Below, piece by piece: positions 55,903-64,000 of a stretch of DNA of 64,000 nucleotides. Under the pieces are notes generated by a model that ran no database searches, was not told the DNA's origin, and saw only the letters and a list, made by a program, of their open reading frames with translations. Every line of letters starts with the position of its first letter. Within the stretch, counting starts at the first letter, position 1. Both the position numbers and the translations under genes were made by a program. This DNA comes from Laburnicola sp. R22_1. Taxonomy: Eukaryota > Ascomycota > Dothideomycetes > Pleosporales > Didymosphaeriaceae. The stretch lies in NCBI GenBank assembly GCA_014281115.1, contig JACONQ010000020.1:1178001-1242000 (forward strand), given 5' to 3'.

Positions 55903-57175
55903 ATGTACAGAGCTCACGGAGTCTCAAACTATGCCCGCCCTCCACCTGAGGCCGCGAAAGGGCCTGTCTATACAACTCAGGGCCTCTCTACCCGTACGCG
56001 CCTGAATATTCACCGCTTTCTGGAGTTGGGCTGGAGTATTAACGCGATTGCCTCTCGTGAGCTGTGTAGTCAGCACGCTGTCAGCAATGTAATAAGCAAC
56101 CTAAAGACGTACAACTGCCTGCGGAGGCCTATATAAGGCAGGATAGGCGCGCTGTTAAAGATATCGCGCAAAGATGGCGAGGCGTTGTTTGGAGAGCTAG
56201 TCTATTCTGGCTGGCTATACTATAATAAGATTGTGAACTGGCTGGCTATAGAGAGGGGTGTTTTTGTGTTAAGGTTAACTGTAACGCGCTACCTACAGAA
56301 GATAGCTTAGACGCGTTATACACTAAGGCCGTTTTCTATCGCCTATAATAAGGAGCTCTGCAAGAAATACCTAAGAGTTATGTCTTAGTACGTACAGGAG
56401 CAGCTAGTGTTTATTAACGAGTCGATTTTCAACGAGAAAACTGGGTGGAGGCACCACGCGTACAGCCCTGTTGGCTCTAAGGGCTGTTACGCGCAGGATA
56501 TTCAGCGCGGAGCAATGTGGGCTATCCTTCCTGCGTACACTGTCAACGACGGCTACTTGCCGTGTACAGGCTTTAAGGAAGGCTATTACAACCATAAGGA
56601 GTTCTTATTCTAGATTCAGCATTAATTACTGCCTACTCTGCGTTAGCTATACAGAAATTAGGTTATAGTAATTATCCTTGATAACGTTTTAATACACACT
56701 AACAACAATATTGCACGCGTTATACGCGACGCTAGCTATATAGTTTAGTACCTACCACTATACTCAACTAATTACAACCTAATTAAGCTTACTTTTAGAG
56801 TCTTAAAGGCGTGGATTCGTCGTAATTACATATATATAAGACGCCGTTTTGGGCCCTTATAGTTTAGAGAGTTTCTAAAGGCTGCTGCATAGGAGAGTAG
56901 GTGCGATAGGTTTGCGAAGAAACACTTTAAGTACGCTGCTAGAGGCGTATATATTAAGCAGGAAACTCTTAATAGAGTGCGTGAGGAGCTTTGTACAGGG
57001 CTTCTGTTTGAGTAGAGTAATGAGGAGGAGAGTAATGAGGAGGAGAGTGATGAGGAGGAGAGTGATAAGAAGGAGAGTGATGAGGAGGAGAGTGATGAGG
57101 AGGAGAGTAATAAGGAGGAGAGTGATAAGGAGGAGAGTGACAAGAAGGAGAGTGATAAGGGAGGAGAGCAGGAGT
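55903..57175 (+). pseudogene. Tc1/mariner-type transposase relic (DDE_3)
   Basis: The ATG at 55903 opens MYRAHGVSNYARPPPEAAKG. A helix-turn-helix follows (RTRLNIHRFLELGWSINAIA, SQHAVSNVISNLKTY). The catalytic core shows LVFINESIFNEKTGWRHHAY, where the family has FxDE, so the first Asp appears as Asn, consistent with a G-to-A change. Further along come KTWAILPAY-like AMWAILPAYTVNDGYLPCTG, then LDNVLIHTNNNIARV (the D/N-x-H box) and YLPLYSTNYN. Several TAG/TAA stops and at least one frame change break it. The end is an acidic Ser-Asp-Glu repeat. A Copia element is inserted just behind it. Confidence 0.8.
57017..57172 (+). repeat. 15-bp minisatellite (GAGGAGAGTGATGAG)n
   Basis: About ten imperfect copies of a 15-bp unit at the 3' end of the Tc1-type transposase frame, encoding an acidic ESDEE repeat. 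Variants GATAAG and AATAAG show G-to-A changes. It is interrupted only by unit substitutions. Confidence 0.8.
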
Positions 57176-57191
57176 AGTACAACTATAATAA

Positions 57192-57343
57192 TGTTAGTGT
57201 GGAGTACGATATCACATAATACCACCAACCTGATGTAGACTAGTTGCTGATCACGATTCTGCTACTTAAGCAGTTTCTCTGTTCAGCTTGTTACAATCAA
57301 CTCAGTCTCTCATTCCTAATTGCTACCCTACTTATCCCTTACA
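57192..57343 (+). repeat. Left LTR of the Copia element
   Basis: 152 bp, TGTTAGTGTGGAGTACGATA to TTATCCCTTACA. By eye it is identical to the right LTR. It is preceded by target duplication AATAA. Confidence 0.95.
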
Positions 57344-57452
57344 GTTATGAGCCTGGCCTATGCTTAATTCGACTGCAGTTCACACTCTACCTACTTACTA
57401 CACACGCGCTTTCTATAATAGAGATTAACTCGACGAGCTCTAGTTTGCCACG

Positions 57453-60400
57453 ATGAGTAATAAAGAGGACGAGCTAATTGTTAAGGAGACGATTATCCTT
57501 AATAAGCTAAGCGATTGGTCGAAGTGGATCTTTCTGCGAAAGAGGACTACTGAGGCATACAAGATCTGGGACTATTGTAACCCAGATTTAACAGTAGATA
57601 CTGTTAAGAAAATCTACAATGAGAAACCTAAGGAGCGACTACTACGCTTATTTAAAAAGGACAACACACCTAACAAAGCTTTAAGTATTGTCTAGGGCGA
57701 CGATGATATTAAACTAGACGAACTCACGAAATCTGAACGAGAGGACTACACCTTTTAGTATGGGTTCTACGCAACAAAGCTGGCAGCCTAGCAGAAGAAG
57801 GAGAACGCTCTTAACAACCTAACACGGGAGATTGCAAGGACAATCGCTAGCAGGCATATCCTAGTTATTAAGGATGCTAAAACACCCTATAAACAACTTA
57901 TGCAACTTAAGAAGATATTCTGTATGTTAGTAGCAGAACGCAAGTATAAGTTGCTCGAGCAGTACGACAAGATCAAGAAGGTTCCACAACGACAGAAGAT
58001 GGATGCTTAGTATAAGAGCTACATCACTATCCTTCGCGACATAATCAAACTGAAACTACCTAAAGTCTAGGACTATTGAGCACAGCAGGACTTTCTTCGA
58101 GCAATTAGGGGAATTGATGAGTCCTTTATCACGCACGAAATTTAGGAGATCACGCGAGCTAAGATAAACAGAACCCCATATATGGATCCTGTTGCACTAG
58201 TGGAGAACTATTGACAGTTCCAACGCACCTTGAACCCTGTAGCGTTAGCACTTAGAACATACGCCGTTTTAGGACGCCCTAGTCCAAACACTAACAGCAA
58301 CACCTAGAAACGTACAGTTACGTGCATCTGCGGGGAACAGCACTTGTTTAAGCAGTGCTCCTATGTGGTGCCTTCTCTCCGACCTGCTGGATGGAGGCCC
58401 GACCTAGTTATCTCAGCCGAGTTTGATAGAGTTAGGAAACTAGGCAAAGGCAACCCTTTAAGCGCAGCTCTATTTAGAGCTAAGAAGAAAGCTAGTAAAA
58501 AGGCAGCTGCTGCTAACAAGAATAATTTCTTAATAGACACTAGTCACCCTCCATTAAATGCTCAAAACTCAATAGGAGCAGTTATGCACTGGCAAGGCAG
58601 CCAGAACGCAGCTTAGGTTGTTACTCTACTTAGTACAGCTGCTGTTTAACAGCCTCCACCGCTATTAATTAATAAGTGGATACTGGATCCTGGCTCTAAT
58701 CTACATGTCACAAACCATCGGCCAAAGACTTGGGAGAAGATCCGAGATGGACACCTAGATGATATCCTACTAGCCGGCACGCAAGCCCTACAGATATATA
58801 AGTGGGGAAATATTAAGCTATTTATTAATACTCCAACTGGCGAACGTTAAGTGACTATAATATGGGTAGCACTTATTCCCACGTTCTTTACATTAGTAGT
58901 GTTACTCTCACGCTATTAATTAGTTAGTATTAAGTTCGACTTAGGACATAGCTGTCTCTATCTAAGGAGCGCTTTAATGGACATATTCTGCACACTTGAT
59001 AAGCAGGGTGGCTATTAGGTTATGGACTCTAACAAGGCAACACATCCGAACGCATTAGAGTTGTACACATTTGCGATTTAATTAAAGTTAGCCAAGCTAA
59101 GCTATATAGAGCGCAAGCCTCTATAAGTTACCCCTATAAAAGCTTATCAGATGCTAGCTTATGCAGGACGACGCGCAGTTAAACACCTAGAGCAGGCAGT
59201 GGATAGTATTAAGCTTATTACTGGCCCCTAAGCTTCACAATAGAGGGGATGTGAAAAGTGCATCAACTTTAAGCTTTCTAAGATTATTAGTTAACGCCCT
59301 TAACGCAAGCCTGCAACACGCCCCTTTAAATATATTAGCATTAACCTTGTATAACTTAGGAAGACAGGTGAAGCTTGCTATAATAGGGAAAGTGGCTCTT
59401 ACACGCTGTGTGTTAACATAGCAGATACTATTTAGGGAAGACTCTTTGTAATAAGAAGAAGGAGACTCTAACGCGCTTAGTTTAATAGATACTAGCACTT
59501 ATATAGACCCAGTTTAACGCGATTGTTGTATACGTTCGCTGTAACAACGAAAAGGGTTATGCTAATCTCTAGGAGGTCTTTTAAGACCTGGGTATCACAG
59601 CTAAGCAACGTGCTGTTAGTGCAGAAGAGATAACTGGCCTGCCTAAGAAGGCTAGTAACCTTATTATCACTACAGCAAGAGCTTTGCGGATTAAAGCAAA
59701 TTTGCCTAAGGAACTAGCTAATAAGTTATGCCTAATAGCTATTTATATCCTCAATTAATTGCCAATAGAGGTTCTTGACTAGAAGACGCCCTACAAACAT
59801 GTACGCAAGGTAAAGCCGTCTCTTACACATATAGACATTATTAGTGCTAAAGCCCTATTCTGTAATACTAAGGTGGCCAAAGGTGACAAGCTCGAGTCAA
59901 GGTCAATTACTAGATGGCTAGTTAGATACGAAGGAACAAATATCTTCCGTGTATGGGTTCCTAGGGCTAACAGTGTTGTTCGAACACGTAATGTTGTCTT
60001 CGTACGAGACCAACGCTACTCGGCTCTACAACTTGAGCCTATAACAAAGGAGATACGACGCGTAGTCAGAGTCCTTAATATTAATTCATCGGACGAGGAG
60101 GAAGATCCCATTATCGAGCAGATCCATTGTGATATAACACATCGTCAACATACAGTTAAGGATAATATTAAGAATTAAGAAAAAGAGGCTACTAGGCCAG
60201 ATAATACCGAAGAGCAGATTTAATAGGAGGCCTATAAAGGATTACTCACACCCTAAGAGACACTAGTACCTAGCACTTATAATTGTTCTTAACTAAAAGG
60301 CTAGAGAGAGATTGCTTCTAGAGATACTGCGCTAAACCGCCATCAGAATAACGCTTTAAGACAGACAAACCCTAATATTGCTGCAGACAATATCGTTCTA

Positions 60401-62152
60401 GGGTCCTATCGTTAGGGAGGTGGTAGAGAAGACAATACGCCTAGGAACCATTTTAGTATGCACGCTTCTCTATACTAGCAAATATTTACTACAGCAATTG
60501 TGCAACTGCCCCTAAATAAAGAGTTAAAGGTTCACTGTAATTAACTGCCGCCACCACCAAAGAACTAGGCTGAGGTCAAATCCCGCCCTAATGCTAATAA
60601 GTGGTTCGCTGCTGCGAACAAGGAGATTAAGAAGCAGCTTCACAAAGGTGTATTTAAGAAGGTGAAAGATAACATAAAGGAGCACCTAGATGCTAAGACC
60701 CTACTACTAATGTGGGTTTTCACGTATAAGTTCGATGCTAATGGCTACTTAACTAGCTACAAAGCTCAACTAGTTGTAAGAGGAGATTTGCAGACAACTT
60801 AGGATAATACCTACGCAGCCACCCTTATAGCTCAAACACTCCACTTCCTTATTGCTATTATGTGCGCCTTTGGACTCCTTGCCTACTAGTACAACGTTAA
60901 GAATACTTTCCTTAACGCGTACCTAGCCCAACTCTGTTACATCTAGACTCCAGATAGGTTCCAAGACAGACTAGGCAATATGATGCGACTACGCCAAGCA
61001 CTATATGGGCTTAAGGATGCCCTAGCGCTGTGGCACAAACACCTAAAGAAGACCCTTGTTAATATAGGCTTCACTTAAGTTAAGGGTATCCCTTGCCTAT
61101 TCACTAATAGCAAGCTAATACTATTCTATTACGTAGATAATATCGTCGTCCTTTTCTGTAAAGGCGATTAACAATATTATTAATAGTTTTAACGCGAGTT
61201 TACGAAACAATATAAGACACAAAGCTTAGGAGAACTACACTAGTTCCTAGGGATACGCATTATTAGAGACTATGCAAAAGGCAAAGTCTAGATAATCTAA
61301 GACTCCTACATCGCAAAAGTCTGCCACAACCACAATCTCCTTTAGGGCAGCCGACACCCTAAGGTCCCTCTGCGCGAGTCTTATCTCCCCCCAAGTACAG
61401 ATAAACCTAACGCGGAGCGCACCCGCCTATATTAGATCCTAGTTAAATGCCTTGGCTTCATCTCATATTTCACCTGGCCTAACGTAGCAAAAGCGCACTT
61501 GATACTTGCCCGCTATCTAAATAATCCAAGCTAAAAGCATCTTACTACTATTAAGTCTGTGTGGCAATACTTATACGACTTCCGATTCTGGGCAATTAGA
61601 GCAACAATAGCACGCTCTAAGAACGCCAACTACATTAGTTAAATTAATAATAAAGAAGCTGAGGAGTTATTGTTCTTTGGTGCCTCTAATGCCGCGTTTG
61701 CTAACAATCCTAATACTGCTCGAAGCTCATTCGCCTATATGTTTAAGCTCTACGGTATGGTCATTGATTAGAAGGCAAAAATCATGAGATCTGTTACCAA
61801 ATCAACTACTAAGGCCGAACTGTTTGCCCTGTCAACTGCTGGCACTGAGTTATCCTGGTGGATAAACACCTTTGAAGCTATTGGGTTTAATCCAGAGGTT
61901 CGACCTACGTTATACTGTGATAACTAGCAAACAGTCTCTATTGCCAACAAGGACGAAGAAAAGCTCGACACAAAGCTTAGACATATCAAAGTACATTAGA
62001 TGTGGATTCGCAAGCAAGTTGAAGCCGGGAACATTGACGTTACCTGGATGGGAACTGCTAATATGCCCGCTAATGGATTAACAAAGTCTCTCTCTGATAG
62101 TAGCAAGCACAAGCGATTCTTGCAGCAATTGGGAATAACCGATATCCGCTAA
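57453..62152 (+). pseudogene. Copia gag-pol pseudogene (TAG-rich)
   Basis: The ATG at 57453 starts the gag (LSDWSKWIFLRKRTTEAYKIW). A zinc-knuckle-like CICGEQHLFKQC follows near 58325, and a protease-type WILDPGSNLHVTNHRP near 58676. Integrase C-terminal sequence (SRSITRWLVRYEGTNIFRVW, VVRTRNVVFVRD) is at 59880-60010. RT_2-type reverse transcriptase has WVFTYKFDANGYL, YGLKDALALWHKHL and the active box YVDN at 61130-61141, where the family has YVDD. The RNase H part (STAGTELSWW, YCDN, GLTKSL) ends near 62152. Gag-protease is in one frame and integrase-RT-RNase H in another, so there is a frame change between about 58.7 and 59.87 kb. Within each part the frame is kept and only stops (TAG, some TGA/TAA) break it, largely at Trp and Gln positions. 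Confidence 0.9.
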
Positions 62153-62299
62153 CAAGTTATTAGTTTAGAGGATAAGTTTGTTACATCTGTTGTTACCTAA
62201 TAGAGTTCTTTCTAGGGAGGTGCCCTAGAGGCCCTCTGTTTACTTATTTTGCTTTGTTATACTTTACAGCACTCCGCTACCTTTGTGCTGTGGGAGGTG

Positions 62300-62451
62300 T
62301 GTTAGTGTGGAGTACGATATCACATAATACCACCAACCTGATGTAGACTAGTTGCTGATCACGATTCTGCTACTTAAGCAGTTTCTCTGTTCAGCTTGTT
62401 ACAATCAACTCAGTCTCTCATTCCTAATTGCTACCCTACTTATCCCTTACA
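62300..62451 (+). repeat. Right LTR of the Copia element
   Basis: 152 bp, same sequence as the left LTR, preceded by a polypurine-tract-like GTGGGAGGTG and followed by AATAA. Confidence 0.95.
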
Positions 62452-62456
62452 AATAA

Positions 62457-64000
62457 CTATTATAACACCTATTTTGTAGTACCTGCAAGCGAGCCAAGCA
62501 ACATAGTAGCTTAATATAGGACATTAACCTGCGTATATCCTTTATAAAGTGGCGAACAATTCCATCCTTTAACTTAAATTTCTGTATAGCTATATTGCGT
62601 AAATTACTAGTAGGTTTAGACATCTTACGAAGATTGTTAATAGTCTATCTCTGGTCAATAGTAACGTCCCTTGTGCGGCAATACTTGTTAAAATCCTCCT
62701 TATCTTGCTGCGCAATTACCTAGTCAAAGAACTAACGCACAACGCTGCAATTATCCTTATAGCCTTAACTACCTATAGGACTTAACGACAGGCGATTTTG
62801 CTAGGTTGCTATTAAAGGCCTAGTAGGCAAGGGCGCAACAACTGGCTGCTGAAGCAGAGGCTGAGGCTAGGGATGAGGATATTGCTGAGGTATGTACGAC
62901 GGCAGCATGTACGGCTGTTGCTAAGGGAGGCCTATACTAAGCTAACGACGTAGGTCTGCCTAGTATATCCTCTTTGCCCTCCTCTCCTTACAATCCTCCT
63001 GCGCGTTAATAACCTTCTACAGTTGCGCCTATAGCTAGCTCTTTTCTACCTCTTTCTTTAAGCGCTTTAGCTTATTACTTAAGCTAGAGCTGTCGTAATA
63101 ATGGCGTTTTGTGTGCCTGTTAACGCGCAGCTTGTTGCCTATAGTACTCCTCTACATTTCTACTATTTCTGGCGGCGGCTGTATAACACTAACGCCTAAT
63201 ACGCCCTTAAGCAGCTGGTTTCCTCACACAGTAGAGTTGCAAGTACGTATTTTAAAGTGCTCTCCGCTTAGCCTGTTCACCTAACACTACTTTCTATGGT
63301 TGTTATAGAGCGGCTCGTGACAAATCCACCTGTTGTGGATTTGCGACACGCTCTCTGCGTGCGAGAAGATCTGCTCTGCGTTCTCCACAGCGCGTTGCTC
63401 CCTTAGTAGGGCGTTAGTACGCGTACTCATAATAGGCGTAGGCGGGTTAGACGACTTGTTAAAATAATAGCTGCGAGGGAAGGCCTTCTCTTTAGCAGGT
63501 GCGTCAACCCTAGTCTTAACTTTAAACTCCACCTTTTAATAGTGCTTGCTTAGCTTTACTTAGCTGTTAACTGCCGATATTATGCGGTCGCTAGCCTTAA
63601 GGCTGAGGTCCTCAAGCGTAAGCGACTTCTACATGCCCTTAGGCTGCACCCGAAATATAATAGTGTGGCCAAGTACACGGTACTCGCGGCCCTCCAGCTT
63701 AGCTAGAGGGCTCTTTAGCATACTGTTTATAACACTCTCTATATCCCACACAAGAAATAACGCCTTCTCTAAAACTCTACTCTTACAGATAACAATTGCC
63801 TTGTTTACGCGCAGAGAATAGTCTATATCTATGGGGTACAAAGGACCGCGTACGGGCGACGATGGGAGAATTGGCGATAACAGAGGCGCTGTTGGTGGAC
63901 TTAAATTAACCTTAATAGCCTCCTCTTCTCTTTCACGCAACGCTGACAGTACATCTACAGGTCTTACAGTAGACTTTAGTCGCTTCTTAGACAACTTTAA
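62457..64000 (-). pseudogene. Degenerate TE-like sequence, family not recognised
   Basis: About 1.5 kb running off the window, AT-rich with many TAG/TAA words. The minus strand reads through several stops as one plausible protein. Its N-terminal part (from about 63994) is basic, then hydrophobic (KAIVICKSRVLEKALFLVWD). Middle parts have PAKEKAFPRSYYF and Gln/Pro-rich QQPYMLPSYIPQQYP. It closes with KFKLKDGIVRHFIKDIRRL near 62550. I do not know this family. It may belong to the same relic into which the Copia element jumped. Confidence 0.45.

Larger units (their letters stand above)
57192..62451 (+). mobile_element. Copia-type LTR retrotransposon, full length, inactive
   Basis: 5,260 bp. Both LTRs are 152 bp (57192-57343 and 62300-62451), start TGTTAG, end TTACA, and I see no difference between them. 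The 5-bp duplication AATAA is at 57187-57191 and 62452-62456. A purine-rich GTGGGAGGTG lies directly before the right LTR (polypurine tract). Coding order is gag, protease, integrase, reverse transcriptase, RNase H, as in Copia. Removing the element restores a continuous ACTATAATAACTATTATAAC site. Many in-frame stops make the copy inactive. Confidence 0.95.

Overview
The window is nuclear DNA of a filamentous ascomycete, most likely a Dothideomycete (class is inference). Genes have short introns of about 50-75 bp with GT...AG ends and CTAAC/CTGAC-like branch sites. The housekeeping genes are fungal in type. The transposons carry Trp/Gln-to-stop changes and AT-rich decay of the kind left by repeat-induced point mutation (RIP). 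I saw no rRNA, tRNA or CRISPR.

Layout. 1-1,123 holds the 3' end of an unrecognised gene. 1.3-4.95 kb is a degenerate oriented repeat (block A, TTTTAGT boxes on +), followed by a strongly RIP-like AT-rich patch (4.95-5.7 kb). An isolated gene for a secreted HExxH metallopeptidase lies at 7.18-8.12 kb. 8.7-13.97 kb is a second repeat (block B) with the same kind of boxes on the opposite strand (ACTAAAA, ATGTG on +); it ends in a GAC/GAT microsatellite. 14.6-41.8 kb is a gene island with eleven protein genes: an Ecl1-type zinc protein, an EFM3/FAM86-type eEF2 lysine methyltransferase, ribosomal protein eS24, the SWR1-complex subunit Vps72/YL1, a Jsn1/Puf2-type RRM-Pumilio protein, the mRNA capping guanylyltransferase, a Cbp3-type complex III assembly factor, an ER-lumenal protein ending in RDEL, a membrane protein of unknown function, a BAR-SH3 protein, and an Mte1/ZGRF1-type DUF2439 protein. 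Several share divergent promoter regions (EFM3/eS24, Vps72/PUF, BAR-SH3/Mte1). They do not form one pathway; they are ordinary core genes, several of them linked to mRNA and translation.

41.8-53.6 kb is a third repeat (block C, same strand sense as A). It is interrupted by a 5'-truncated Tad1/LINE-type element (45,838-49,994, perfect 14-bp target duplication) and by a 2.13-kb pogo/Tigger-type DNA transposon (51,262-53,389, perfect 46-bp inverted repeats). A second pogo-type element of the same size, opposite orientation and different termini follows (53,591-55,718). Next comes a Tc1/mariner-type relic with a full-length Copia element inserted into it (57,192-62,451; 152-bp LTRs with no visible difference, AATAA target duplication), and then degenerate TE-like DNA to the window end.

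The most unusual signal is the set of oriented repeats A, B and C. Box spacings counted by hand are about 80/160 bp, 170-200 bp or 250 bp, depending on the segment. Their strand sense flips across each gene-bearing interval, so the core gene island sits between blocks in inverted orientation. Exon boundaries were worked out by hand from reading frame, splice sites and expected family sequence; no database search was possible.
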